Below, in pieces: positions 38,793-48,585 of a DNA stretch of 64,000 bases. Position 1 is the first letter of the stretch, and each line of letters begins with the position of its first letter. The stretch covers positions 171,131-235,130 of the forward strand of contig NZ_JAUSTT010000003.1 in NCBI RefSeq assembly GCF_030812995.1. Direction: 5' to 3'. The DNA is from Bacillus chungangensis (GTDB lineage: Bacteria; Bacillota; Bacilli; Bacillales; Bacillaceae_C). The notes under the pieces were generated by a model. It saw only the letters and a program-made list of their open reading frames with translations. It had not been told where the DNA came from and ran no database searches. The position numbers and the translations under genes were made by a program.

Positions 38793-40796
38793 TTAATTCC
38801 CAAATACTTCTTGATACCTTTTCACAATTTGATCTACTTTAAAACCATACTGCTCTACAACTAACTCGCCTTTTCCAGAAGCTCCAAATTTGTCAATGCT
38901 AATGTTTATACCATCTAACCCTGTATACTTGCTCCATCCAAAACTTGACCCCAATTCAATAGAAACGCGATTGTGTATATTGCTTGGAAAGACATATTCT
39001 TTATAGGTTTTATCTTGTTTTTCAAATAAATCAAAACTTGGTACAGAAACAACAGAAACATCAATACCAACTTCAGATAATTTTTCTTGTACACTAATTG
39101 CTAAGTTCACTTCAGATCCACTAGCCATTAAAATGCCATCTGGTGTATCGCCCTTTGCTGGTGATAATAGATAAGCGCCCTTCGCCACACCTTCGGCTGC
39201 TTTTTCTGCCGTTCCTTCTAAAACAGGTAAGTTTTGGCGGCTTAACACTAGTAATGTTGGTGTTTCTTCCGACTCTATAGCAATTTTCCAAGCTTGTGAT
39301 ACTTCATTCCCGTCAGCAGGGCGAATGACACTTGTATTAGGCATAGAACGGAATGAAGCTAATTGTTCAACCGGCTCATGAGTAGGGCCATCTTCCCCTA
39401 CACTAATGGAATCATGTGTGAAAACATAAATACCAGGCAATTTAGAAATAGCCGCTACGCGAATTGCTGCACGTAAATAGTCAGAGAATACAAAGAAGGT
39501 ACCGATATAAGGGATTGTTCCCTCATGTAAAAGCATTCCATTCATAATCGCACCCATAGCAAATTCTCGTACACCAAACCAGATATTACGCCCAGAATAA
39601 TTGGAGGATGTGAAGTCTTTATCCGCTTTGTTCATCGTATTGTTAGAAGAACTTAAGTCAGCCGAACCACCCCAAAATGGAGCTAATTTCGCTCCAATTG
39701 CTTGGATTGCAGCTTCACTCGTTTTCCGCGAAGCTGCTGGTGCATCTTCTGTTGTATATGTCGGTAATATATCATCCCAATTTTTCGGTAATTTGTTAGT
39801 AAAGGCATCTTCAAATTGCTGAGCACATTTGGGGAAACGTTTTTTATACTCCGCAAACATTGCCTCCCATTCTGCTTCTGCCTTTTCTCCTGTCTCGATC
39901 ATTTTTTCCTGAAAACGTTGAACAACTTCTGTCGGGACAGTAAATGGAGGATAATCCCATCCATATACTTCTTTTGCCTTCACAGTACTTTCTTCCCCCA
40001 GCGGAACTCCATGTACTTTATTCGTACCTTGATTAGGGGCACCATAGCCAATTACGGTCTTCACTTCAATTAACGATGGTTTGTCTGTTTCTGCTTTAGC
40101 AGCCTTTATGGCATCCGAAATGGCTTGCAAATCATTGCCATCTTCTACTAATATATGTTGCCAACCATACGCTTCAAAACGTGCACCCACATTTTCTGTA
40201 AACGCCTTTGCGGTAGGTCCATCAAGTGAAATATCATTTGAGTCATATAATGCAATTAATTTTCCCAGTTTTAGGTGACCAGCTAATGATGCCGCCTCTG
40301 CAGACACACCCTCCATTAAATCTCCATCTCCACATAATGTGTACGTATAGTGATCTACGAGGTTGTATCCTTCTTTGTTATAGGTCTCAGCCAAGTGAGC
40401 TTCTGTCATGGCCATTCCAACAGCATTTGCAAAACCTTGGCCTAATGGACCTGACGTTGCTTCTACTCCATCCGTTTCACCCACTTCTGGATGGCCTGGA
40501 GTACGGCTTCCTAATTGACGAAATTTCTTTAAATCTTCTATTGTTAGATCATATCCAGATAAATGCAATAAACTATAAAGCAATGCTGAACCATGTCCTG
40601 CTGACAATACAAAGCGGTCTCTATCCACCCATTTAGAATGTTTAGGATTTACTTTTAAGTAATATGCCCACAGGACATATGCCATTGGTGCAGCCCCCAT
40701 TGGCAAACCAGGGTGTCCAGAATTGGCCTTATTGATTGCATCAATGCTTAACATGCGTACTGTATTAACTCCCAATTCATCCATTTTATCGAACAT
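38793..40796 (-). CDS. tkt: Transketolase
   Basis: 667 residues, full length. TPP-dependent transfer of two-carbon units in the pentose phosphate pathway. Visible: [18 protein letters not shown] (phosphate/TPP loop), [41 protein letters not shown] (TPP motif GDG..), pyrimidine domain [20 protein letters not shown] with its catalytic Glu, and [27 protein letters not shown]. Last gene of the fructose-type PTS operon, so probably an operon-specific copy beyond a housekeeping one (inference). Start after GGGAGGTTCCAAA. Confidence 0.95.
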   Translation of the reverse strand: MFDKMDELGVNTVRMLSIDAINKANSGHPGLPMGAAPMAYVLWAYYLKVNPKHSKWVDRDRFVLSAGHGSALLYSLLHLSGYDLTIEDLKKFRQLGSRTPGHPEVGETDGVEATSGPLGQGFANAVGMAMTEAHLAETYNKEGYNLVDHYTYTLCGDGDLMEGVSAEAASLAGHLKLGKLIALYDSNDISLDGPTAKAFTENVGARFEAYGWQHILVEDGNDLQAISDAIKAAKAETDKPSLIEVKTVIGYGAPNQGTNKVHGVPLGEESTVKAKEVYGWDYPPFTVPTEVVQRFQEKMIETGEKAEAEWEAMFAEYKKRFPKCAQQFEDAFTNKLPKNWDDILPTYTTEDAPAASRKTSEAAIQAIGAKLAPFWGGSADLSSSNNTMNKADKDFTSSNYSGRNIWFGVREFAMGAIMNGMLLHEGTIPYIGTFFVFSDYLRAAIRVAAISKLPGIYVFTHDSISVGEDGPTHEPVEQLASFRSMPNTSVIRPADGNEVSQAWKIAIESEETPTLLVLSRQNLPVLEGTAEKAAEGVAKGAYLLSPAKGDTPDGILMASGSEVNLAISVQEKLSEVGIDVSVVSVPSFDLFEKQDKTYKEYVFPSNIHNRVSIELGSSFGWSKYTGLDGINISIDKFGASGKGELVVEQYGFKVDQIVKRYQEVFGN

Positions 40797-40853
40797 TTTG
40801 GAACCTCCCGAAAATGAACAAAGAAGAGAGGGAACTCTCTTCTTTGCATCTTA

Positions 40854-42128
40854 TTATTTTTTGAGTTTATTCATGATTCTTGAGGTAGATCCTTTTAAAT
40901 TATAACATTCTACATAATCTCTGATTGGTCGTTTAATGTGTTCTACGACAAACCGTTGTCCATCAATACTTACTTTACTTAGATTATCATATAATGCATG
41001 AATCTCTTTCTTTACTTCGTCATTATTGAACGTATAATGACCAGCAATATCTAAAATGGAAGCAGACAATTCATCGTCTTTTGTTATTTCGTCTACCGTT
41101 AATTTCGTTTGATCCCCAACCATCCATTTTCTCCAACGTTCACTCTTAATGGCATGAACTAGCATAACATCTCTAATGTTGGATGGGGTTTCAATCAAGC
41201 CATACTCTTTCAGTTTTTGTTCTACGTTCGCTAATTTCAAATAAGCTCTTGTTTCTTCCGTACCATATTGAGGAGCAACATTTGTTGCAGTAATTTGGGA
41301 TGGGATATGTTCTAATAGCGTAACATCGTCTAAATAGTCACCGTTGTGTTCTTTTAGTCCAACCCCATATTTCTTAGCCATTTTAGCTAATTCATAAGCA
41401 TTTTCAAAATTAAACTGACCAACTTGATCTGTCTTCCTTACTAGTGTTCCTGTTTGACCAACAATAAATGTTGGCATTGGTAAACCTCTCTTACCCAGCT
41501 CTTCTTGTAGACGGAGAATGAAATTTTCATAAATGTCTGTAGATGTTAATCCACCATTCGTTTCTTCCGTACCAACCTCATAACCTATTTCAGGCAAGTT
41601 TCTAGCTATCCTTTCTTTCTCACAATACTCGATTAGGTCTACTGTGCGTTCAATAACTGTTTCAAGAGGAATTACCTTTCCTACTTCAAATGGATCCTTA
41701 GTTGGATCAATCATTAATAAATCGAATCCTGCTTCAATATCTGCTAAATAAGATTTTTTACCTAATGCCATTGCTTCATCTACTGGTAAATGATCATTTC
41801 TTTCTTTATCTCTTTGCCATGGACCACCATGATCACGACAAACATAATATAAGCCGTCAAAGCCAGTGGTTTTTGCCATTTCTTCAATTGCCTTCACAAA
41901 CGTATGTTGATTCCAGCCGTTAACATAGCCACCGCCTAACTCATCCATATCTACTTGATTTCGACTTGCAATGAACATTAATGGGAAATCATAATCTCTA
42001 GCTAACTCAATGCTTGCTTGTAATAAATTACCTGACATTGGTCCTATTCCGAGTAATGTTGCGCTTTTTCCTTCTTCTTGTAGTTCTAATAATGCTTTCA
42101 CAGTCGAATTAATCGGTGTCTTCATCAT
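40854..42128 (-). CDS. GatZ/KbaZ-like tagatose-bisphosphate aldolase subunit
   Basis: 424 residues. Similar to the so-called non-catalytic subunit of class II tagatose-1,6-bisphosphate aldolase (GatZ/KbaZ): MSGNLLQASIELARDYDFPLMFIASRNQVDMDELGGGYVNGWNQ, YVCRDHGGPWQRDKE, IEYCEKERIARNLPEIGYEVGTEETNGGLTS, KEHNGDYLDDVTLLEHIPSQITATNVAPQYGTEET. No GatY/KbaY catalytic partner is in the operon, so this protein may itself be the aldolase or serve a different ketose-phosphate. It lies between EIIC and transketolase. Start after GGAGGAAGCGACG. Confidence 0.85.
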   Translation of the reverse strand: MMKTPINSTVKALLELQEEGKSATLLGIGPMSGNLLQASIELARDYDFPLMFIASRNQVDMDELGGGYVNGWNQHTFVKAIEEMAKTTGFDGLYYVCRDHGGPWQRDKERNDHLPVDEAMALGKKSYLADIEAGFDLLMIDPTKDPFEVGKVIPLETVIERTVDLIEYCEKERIARNLPEIGYEVGTEETNGGLTSTDIYENFILRLQEELGKRGLPMPTFIVGQTGTLVRKTDQVGQFNFENAYELAKMAKKYGVGLKEHNGDYLDDVTLLEHIPSQITATNVAPQYGTEETRAYLKLANVEQKLKEYGLIETPSNIRDVMLVHAIKSERWRKWMVGDQTKLTVDEITKDDELSASILDIAGHYTFNNDEVKKEIHALYDNLSKVSIDGQRFVVEHIKRPIRDYVECYNLKGSTSRIMNKLKK

Positions 42129-42215
42129 CGTCGCTTCCTCCTATAATATCGATTGCTACATTTACCCTATAACAGAGTCAAGATTTTTCTAATTCATACG
42201 TTCATAAATCTCGTT

Positions 42216-43280
42216 TTATTTCTTTACAGGGGCCTTCGTTTCAGGTAAGTCCGGTTTTGTGAAATGTAAGATAAGTGCTGTGATAACGGAACCTATTAAC
42301 ATCGCAAGGAAAAACCATAGTTTCCCATCTACTGCACCAATAACAATTAGTCCACCGTGAGGAATATAGGTGCCGACATTTTGCAGCATTCCAATTCCTC
42401 CGCCGACAGCGCTACCAATCATAATAGCAGGAAGAACACGTTTTAAATCGTTTACAGCGAATGGAATTGCACCTTCTGTAATTCCAATTAACCCCATGAA
42501 TCCTGCACTAACACCCATTCCACGTTCCGCTTGCGTATATTTTTTTCTTGAAATAAATGTAGAAATAGCTAGCCCTAGCGGTGGAATTGCAACTGCAATT
42601 CTATGCGCACCATTTGGTTCAAAAATACCTTCTGCCATCAATGCTAGTGTAAAGGCAGTAACTGTTTTATTAATTGGTCCACCCATGTCAATAGCTGTAA
42701 AGGCACCAATTACTAATCCTAGAAGTAAAGCATTTCCACCTTGTAAAGAAGATAAGAAATCAACAAGAGAAGCTACAAAACCAGAAAGCGGTTGAGCCAA
42801 AATATAAATATATGTCATACCAACAAGGAAAGTTGTAATGATCGGGATAATTAATATTGGCATGATCGTTTTAATTGTATTGGGCACTTTCCAACCTTTA
42901 ATCCATTTAGCGATATAACCTGCAATAATACCTACAATCATTGCTCCAAGGAAACCGGTTGAGACACCTTCATCTCCAATTGGATTGTTAGCAATATAAC
43001 CTAAGATCATACCAGGAATTAGCCCAGGTTTTCCTGCAATTGAATATGCAATGTACCCTGCTAAAATTGGAATCATCATGGCAAAACCAGCTACCCCAAT
43101 TGTATTCAAATTTTTAAGAAAAGGATTCGTTATAACCATTCCTTCGTCAGTTGGCGTTCCTGACGATAAAGCAATTGCTAGAAATATCCCCCCGACAACA
43201 ACTGAGGGCATCATGTATGATACACCTGTGCTAAACGCTTTTTTCAATTCTGCTCCAACATTTTTACCATTGAAGGACAT
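42216..43280 (-). CDS. PTS fructose-family EIIC permease
   Basis: 354 residues, nine to ten hydrophobic segments. Starts with KKAFSTGVSYMMPSVVVGGIFLAIALSSG and includes LGAMIVGIIAGYIAKWIKGWKVP, DMGGPINKTVTAFTLALMAEGI and GLIGITEGAIPFAVNDLKRVLPAIMIGSAVGGGIGML, all EIIC-Fru hallmarks (the GITEGAIPF loop binds substrate). Works with the EIIB and EIIA encoded before it. The gene begins about 150 bp after the EIIB stop. ATG with GGAGGGATATGAG. Confidence 0.93.
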   Translation of the reverse strand: MSFNGKNVGAELKKAFSTGVSYMMPSVVVGGIFLAIALSSGTPTDEGMVITNPFLKNLNTIGVAGFAMMIPILAGYIAYSIAGKPGLIPGMILGYIANNPIGDEGVSTGFLGAMIVGIIAGYIAKWIKGWKVPNTIKTIMPILIIPIITTFLVGMTYIYILAQPLSGFVASLVDFLSSLQGGNALLLGLVIGAFTAIDMGGPINKTVTAFTLALMAEGIFEPNGAHRIAVAIPPLGLAISTFISRKKYTQAERGMGVSAGFMGLIGITEGAIPFAVNDLKRVLPAIMIGSAVGGGIGMLQNVGTYIPHGGLIVIGAVDGKLWFFLAMLIGSVITALILHFTKPDLPETKAPVKK

Positions 43281-43427
43281 CTCATATCCCTCCTATTATG
43301 ATAGTTTAGAAAATTTGTGCTTTATGTGGTAAAATCCATTGGTACTAATAAATGAAATAATGTGCAGTTACGATTCACTTTGGGTGATGGTTAGGCTACA
43401 AGAAATGTAGCCATGCCTGTTCATTTC

Positions 43428-43742
43428 TTATAACTTTTCTAATTGATCAATGACATCACTTACATTTTTTATTACGACTGAAGGGTCTAGCGTTAGTACT
43501 TTTCCTTCATCACGTTTTTCATCAAATCGTTCATCACCCTCAATGCCAATTGAAATTCCTAAAATAACGGCATCAGCGCTTTCGATTTCCTCCTCACTTA
43601 ACTCATTTTCAATTCCCATTCCCCCTTGTGTTTCAATGATAACTTCATGTCCTCTTTTACGACATTCCTTCTCAATTGCTTCCTGTGCCATGTAAGTATG
43701 TGCAATACCAGTTGTACAAGCTGTAACTCCTACAATTTTCAT
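43428..43742 (-). CDS. PTS fructose-family EIIB
   Basis: 104 residues. VGVTACTTGIAHTYMAQEAIEKECRKRGHEVIIETQGGMGIEN holds the phospho-Cys (about residue 9), and IESADAVILGISIGIEGDERFDEKR matches the C-terminal half. Normal length for the single-domain EIIB-Fru. It sits between the EIIA and EIIC genes. The Shine-Dalgarno sequence is AAGGGAG about 9 nt before the ATG. Confidence 0.94.
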   Translation of the reverse strand: MKIVGVTACTTGIAHTYMAQEAIEKECRKRGHEVIIETQGGMGIENELSEEEIESADAVILGISIGIEGDERFDEKRDEGKVLTLDPSVVIKNVSDVIDQLEKL

Positions 43743-43760
43743 TTTTGATTTCTCCCTTCT

Positions 43761-44222
43761 TTATTGTTCGATTTTAATTTCTTCATTAATTGAATTAAGT
43801 AGTTTAAATGCTTGATCTCGATCGCTGCATTCAAACAATTGGTTTCTAAAATCTTCATCCATTAATTTTTTGCTTACTTGTGAAATATATTTTAAGTGAA
43901 TCTTACTGCCGCCATTTTGAGGAACACCAATTAAGAAAATGTACTTTACGATATCATCTTCTCGATCATCCCATTGAAACGCCTCATTTGTACTTAAATA
44001 AGAGATAAATGGTTCATTAACCACACTTGACTTCCCATGTGGAATCGCTACATTAAAATCAACACAAGTGGAAACCAGTTTTTCTCTCTCAATGACCGCT
44101 GTTAAAAATGGTTCTTGCTCACTGATTAAACCATTTGCAGCTGCCTGATTTACTAAATACTCTAATACTTCACGTCTGTCGCTTAGTTCTATATTTAAAG
44201 AAATCATTTCTTTTTTTATCAA
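43761..44222 (-). CDS. PTS fructose/mannitol-family EIIA
   Basis: 153 residues of the EIIA-Fru fold; VDFNVAIPHGKSSVVNEPFISYLSTNEAFQWDDREDDIVKYIFLIGVP contains the phospho-His in IPHGK. The start is TTG, overlapping the stop of the PRD regulator (TTGA), with GGAGGGG 9 nt upstream; ATG at 44207 is an alternative. Coupling to the regulator suggests equal expression of sensor and phosphodonor. Confidence 0.9.
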   Translation of the reverse strand: MIKKEMISLNIELSDRREVLEYLVNQAAANGLISEQEPFLTAVIEREKLVSTCVDFNVAIPHGKSSVVNEPFISYLSTNEAFQWDDREDDIVKYIFLIGVPQNGGSKIHLKYISQVSKKLMDEDFRNQLFECSDRDQAFKLLNSINEEIKIEQ

Positions 44223-46168
44223 GATATATCCCCTCCTAATAATTTTATAAATTCCTCTTTATTAGAATGTATAAAGACCTTTTCAACAGTTTCTTTATCT
44301 TCAATTAATCTGTAGATTGCCCCTAATATTTCTTTCACATGCTGCAAATCATCTTTGGAAATACATAAGAAAATAACAATACGTATATGCTGGTCGTTCC
44401 ATTTAATTGGTTTATTATTGACGCATAATACGAGCACTGTTTTTTTTACGTATTGTGGATTGCCATGAGGAACTGCAACACCCGTTGGCAACACAATATC
44501 CCCGCTTTTTATCCTATCCAACAAGCTTTCCTTGTATTCTTTTAAGATATATCCTTCTGTAAACAAACGATTTGTCACATCATCAATCATCTCTTCGGCA
44601 CTTTCATATTCACTGCCGAATTCAATATAATTTTTGTCCATATATTGATTTATTTTATCTAGACAGTCATTCACTTCTTTTTCTTCACTTCTTTTATCCT
44701 CTTTTAAAACGAAGTTCGAGTTGTAGAATTTCAAGATATTTTGCATATCTTGATTACTTATTAATGGTGATACAACGATTACAGGAGTATCTTCTACTTT
44801 GATATGTGCAGTTGAAATAATAAAATCAATTTCATCGAGATTTATTTTGGACATCTCATCAAAAGAAGCGATTTCAATTGAATCTAGAGGAGGAAGTATT
44901 TTCCTAACTCTATTTAACAATAATCCTGATGTTGTTATTCCTGTTGGACAAATAATTAACACTCGCTTACTTAATTGCATACGATCAAGCGTCGATTGGA
45001 AATAAATCATTAAAAAACCAATTTCATTATCGGTAAAATTTACTTGCAGCTCATCTTCAAAGTCACTCATAACAAACCACGTAATGTTGTACATTAATCC
45101 AAATTCATGTTTTATTTGTGTGATGAAAGGATTCTGCACTGAAAAGCCATTCTTTAATCGATAGATCATCGAGGGAAAATGTTTAGCCAATTGGCTGGAC
45201 AATTTAGCATCTTTTGTCACATCAACTTTTAATGTTTTACTTAATTTTGTTAGCACTTTATCTATAATTGGCTTAAAATCTACATCTATCTCGCCTAAAC
45301 TCATTTTGTTGGCTGCCATGTGCTTATTTAAATAGGCTATGTCACCTTTTGTAAATTTTATCCCTGTAGCACTAGTGATTTGATCCAAAAGTAAGTTGGA
45401 ATTATTATTTGTAAAATGTTTGCCAGAGCCTTCTTCTACTTCATCAATGTGACACCCTAAAGAGGAGCGGTATGTTAAAACAATTACAATACTTAAAATG
45501 TTATATATATAATAATCAGCGATCATTTCCAATTTGTTTTTCACAAATTCGTATAGCGTACTTTGACATATTTGAACGAGTCTATCACCATAATATTTTT
45601 TTAAAAAAGAATATTTCTGGTCTTTCTCATCCGAGAAAGCGACCTTTTTTTCCTCATACTCACTTAGCAAAGCATTGAATAAAACAAGCGTATTCTGGAA
45701 TTCTTCTTCTGTTCCTTCTATTCGTGTCCCATTCATATCACTAACTAATTTAACGGTTGATTGATTCAATAAATGTTCTTTTATAAATAATAAATCTGCA
45801 TGAATGGAGCTTTTACTAACAAAAAAGTAATCAGCCAAGCTGTTTAACGTAACTGTCTCCCCGTCAAACAATAGTCGTTCGAGAATTTCGATTTTTCTTT
45901 CTTTAACACCAAATAGTACTTTAGGAGCTAACTTATTCATACGGTTAGGTTTCATCTTTTGTTGATTCCAATTTAACTTGATACCTAGCCCCCTTTTTTT
46001 TTCAATATCAAATCCTAACTTTTGAACAAAAAGTTTTATTTTGTCCAGATCAGAGTATATGGTTCTAGTGGAAACATTTAGCTTTTTAGCAAAATGCTTA
46101 ACCGGCCTCGTTTCAGACTCATTCATAAGTAAATTGATTAAAAGTATTTGGCGATCCGTTAACTCCAT
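44219..46168 (-). CDS. PRD-domain transcriptional activator of the fructose-type PTS operon
   Basis: 649 residues: HTH (TDRQILLINLLMNESETRPVKHFAKKLNVSTRTIYSDLDKI), second HTH (about 90-130), PRDs (about 200-400), EIIB-like (RVLIICPTGITTSGLLLNRVRKILPPLDSIEI, Cys kept), EIIA-like (VLPTGVAVPHGNPQYVKKTVLVLCVNNKPIKWND). ATG at 46168 is chosen for GAGGAGG 8 nt upstream; the frame opens earlier at 46195. First gene of its operon, so the system is probably self-activated. It is the third LicR/MtlR-type regulator in the window. Confidence 0.88.
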   Translation of the reverse strand: MELTDRQILLINLLMNESETRPVKHFAKKLNVSTRTIYSDLDKIKLFVQKLGFDIEKKRGLGIKLNWNQQKMKPNRMNKLAPKVLFGVKERKIEILERLLFDGETVTLNSLADYFFVSKSSIHADLLFIKEHLLNQSTVKLVSDMNGTRIEGTEEEFQNTLVLFNALLSEYEEKKVAFSDEKDQKYSFLKKYYGDRLVQICQSTLYEFVKNKLEMIADYYIYNILSIVIVLTYRSSLGCHIDEVEEGSGKHFTNNNSNLLLDQITSATGIKFTKGDIAYLNKHMAANKMSLGEIDVDFKPIIDKVLTKLSKTLKVDVTKDAKLSSQLAKHFPSMIYRLKNGFSVQNPFITQIKHEFGLMYNITWFVMSDFEDELQVNFTDNEIGFLMIYFQSTLDRMQLSKRVLIICPTGITTSGLLLNRVRKILPPLDSIEIASFDEMSKINLDEIDFIISTAHIKVEDTPVIVVSPLISNQDMQNILKFYNSNFVLKEDKRSEEKEVNDCLDKINQYMDKNYIEFGSEYESAEEMIDDVTNRLFTEGYILKEYKESLLDRIKSGDIVLPTGVAVPHGNPQYVKKTVLVLCVNNKPIKWNDQHIRIVIFLCISKDDLQHVKEILGAIYRLIEDKETVEKVFIHSNKEEFIKLLGGDIS

Positions 46169-46317
46169 CTGTAAAACCTCCTCTAAAGGAAACACTTAAA
46201 GCAGATTTCTTTCATATTTATTAAAGAAAATGGTATGAATCAACCCTTACAATCTTAGTTTAGTTTTTAGAGATATTATTGTAAAATACAATTGACTTCA
46301 ACAACTAATTGAAAAAA

Positions 46318-46331
46318 AATAAACGCTTACA
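46318..46331 (-). promoter_or_regulatory. cre-like site (weak)
   Basis: On the minus strand TGTAAGCGTTTATT fits the left half of the CcpA box (TGNAANCG) but not its right end. It lies about 150 bp upstream of the PRD regulator start, where catabolite control of a PTS operon would act. The remaining bases of 46169-46756 show nothing else definite. Confidence 0.3.
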
Positions 46332-46756
46332 TTATCTTGATTGTTATTCATTCGTAACGTTCACAGCAAGTGAAGCTGTTCTTTAAATTTTATTAACAAC
46401 AAAAATAGTGAGTTTTGCGATCATGCTTTGCACCATTAGGAATAAAAAGAGGATCAAGAATTTGGAAAATTTGTCTGCTATATCTCCTTTCCAAGTTGTT
46501 ATGCACAACATTTTTCATAAATATACACGTTATCTTATGTATTATTTGGAACAACATTAACATGGTCTAAAATCCTCATCATTAGTAATACGGGAAGTAA
46601 AGGAAAGGGATTGCGAAAGGAGCTTGATCATGTATGATGTCTTGAATGTATAGACTTTCTTATCGTTGCAAAACCTTCATCCAACATCTTGACAACCATC
46701 GATAATTTGATACTATCTTCCTGAGTACTCAATTTGAGTTTGGGGAGCGAGACAAC

Positions 46757-47464
46757 ATGTATACAATTGTGTTTGATTTAGATGACACACTATATGATAG
46801 GACACAACCTTTAAAGAAAACTCTTTCTGAATTTGATGCTACAAAACACCTTAGTTTCAACCAATTTTATCCGATTTACCAAAGAAATAGTGATATTGGG
46901 TTTGATCATGTTGCAAACAACGTTTGGACATTAGAAGAGTCGCATATTTTTAGAATCCAAGACACACTTCTACAATTAGGTATTTCCATTGATAAATTAG
47001 AAGCTCTATCATTTCAAAACTTATATAAAAGTAATCAAGAACACATTGAATTGTATCCATTTATAACCGAGATTTTAAATGATTTAAAAGATAACGGGAT
47101 ACAAACGCTAATCATGACAAATGGCCCCTCTATCCATCAACGAAATAAGATTAAAAATCTCGGTTTAGATCATTATTTCAACGATTACGAAATTATTGTT
47201 TCAGAAGAGGAACGTATGGCAAAACCAGACTGTAAAATATTCGAATTGGCTGAACGAAAATTTAAATTCGATAAAAATAATGCTTGGTTCATCGGCGACA
47301 GCTATCCGATTGATATTGTCGGAGCTCACAATGCTGGATGGCGCACAATTTGGTTGAATTGCAACCACCAACTTCCAAGCAGTTCAGTTAATTTGGCAAC
47401 AAAGACAGTATATTCAACGAAGGAATTAAAAAATTATCTTTTTCATATATTAAACAGCCTTTAA
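46757..47464 (+). CDS. HAD-superfamily hydrolase (YjjG/phosphatase-like)
   Basis: 235 residues. HAD motif I YTIVFDLDDTLYDRTQPL (nucleophile and acid Asp), motif II MTNGP, motif III KPDCKIFE with Lys, motif IV FIGDSYPIDIVGAHNAGW. A C1 helical cap lies between motifs I and II. Members dephosphorylate nucleotides, sugars or flavins; the specific substrate cannot be told. It is a single gene, with GGGGAGC upstream of the ATG and a hairpin at 47593. Confidence 0.9.
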   Translation: MYTIVFDLDDTLYDRTQPLKKTLSEFDATKHLSFNQFYPIYQRNSDIGFDHVANNVWTLEESHIFRIQDTLLQLGISIDKLEALSFQNLYKSNQEHIELYPFITEILNDLKDNGIQTLIMTNGPSIHQRNKIKNLGLDHYFNDYEIIVSEEERMAKPDCKIFELAERKFKFDKNNAWFIGDSYPIDIVGAHNAGWRTIWLNCNHQLPSSSVNLATKTVYSTKELKNYLFHILNSL

Positions 47465-47592
47465 CTATAAAGATAAATAAGTGAAAATATCCGAAACAAC
47501 CAAAGAGAATTCGTACAGATCGAGGAATAGATTTCATTGATACTTTTTTGTTTCACTAATAGATCGCCATAGTTGAAAAAGATCACGCAAAA

Positions 47593-47626
47593 AGACGGGA
47601 AGAAAAAAATTTTTCCCGTTTTACAT
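47593..47626. terminator. Hairpin terminator after the HAD gene
   Basis: ACGGGAA and TTTCCCGT arms around an A/T loop, followed by TTTT on the plus strand and an A-run on the left, so it may serve both the HAD gene and the convergent methyltransferase gene. Otherwise 47465-47886 contains nothing readable. Confidence 0.6.
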
Positions 47627-47886
47627 ATTCTACATGGCTAATATATATTTTACTTTTATTATTAGTTAAATCCACTGTATTACACTAAACGCCAAAACCA
47701 CTTTCAATAAGTACAGCTTTTGTTCAAGTACTTAATTTCAAATCTCCTGGTGATGCTTTGTACTCCCTCTGAAGTGATATGAACAAGTTAAATATATTCA
47801 GAATACCATTCAAATGCCAAATCATTTCTATGCCATCAGATTTATTAACAAATAAACTATTTATGAAAACGAAAATACTATTATCT

Positions 47887-48483
47887 TTATTTTCTTAAAA
47901 CAAGTTGAATGACATGGGCTAAACCGGTGTGAGCCTTTCCCTCCACTCGCTCTTGTTCTCCATAGAAGAAATGAATCACCTCATGACCTTCGCACCAAGT
48001 AAGAATGTCTTTTGGTTCGTAAAGCATATCAAGATTTGCTGGGCCACCTGTACCATAATTTAATTGGTCTTTGGAGTATACCTCAAGCATTATAATCCCT
48101 TTAGGCTTTATCGCATTTTTCATTTTTTTAAAAATCATTTTTTGAGCATCTCTATGAAAATGTCCAAATACCATTATTGCAGCATCATATTTCTCGCTTG
48201 GGACGCTGTCTACTAATAAGTCAACTTTTTTTGTACGTACATCAACGGCATACTTCTGAGCTAGTTTTTTCGTTTTTTGTAAACCACTATCCGCATAGTC
48301 TATTGCTGTTATTTTATGGCCTCTTTTTGCCAAAAAAACAGCATTCCGGCCTTCCCCCTCTGCAAATGCAATCACTTTTTGACACTTTTCTAATCGAAAG
48401 GCTTGTTGTTGAATAAATACGTTAGGCTCTTCCCCATACATATATTCCTTCGAATTAAAAAATTTATTCCAATTATTTTCCAT
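47887..48483 (-). CDS. Class I SAM-dependent methyltransferase (TehB-like)
   Basis: 198 residues. The SAM-binding fold shows VIAFAEGEGRNAVFLAKRGHKITAIDYADSGLQKTKKLAQKY (motif I GEGRNA and acidic residue ending strand 2) and YDAAIMVFGHFHRDAQKMIFKKMKNAIKPKGIIMLEVYSKDQ. The opening WNKFFNSKEYMYGEEPNVFI is characteristic of the tellurite-resistance TehB-like group. Start after GAGGAGGTTAGTGT. The substrate is unknown. Confidence 0.87.
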   Translation of the reverse strand: MENNWNKFFNSKEYMYGEEPNVFIQQQAFRLEKCQKVIAFAEGEGRNAVFLAKRGHKITAIDYADSGLQKTKKLAQKYAVDVRTKKVDLLVDSVPSEKYDAAIMVFGHFHRDAQKMIFKKMKNAIKPKGIIMLEVYSKDQLNYGTGGPANLDMLYEPKDILTWCEGHEVIHFFYGEQERVEGKAHTGLAHVIQLVLRK

Positions 48484-48585
48484 ACACTAACCTCCTCTGA
48501 TTACCCTATTACACCTATCTGTGAAATGCAGCTCATTATTACATAAAGGAATTTATTTTAAAATTTTTCAATTGAAATATCTGCA

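Noticed and set aside
46318..46331. Full CcpA cre box upstream of the fructose-type PTS operon.
   Set aside because: Only the left half fits; listed as a weak site and not as a confident operator.
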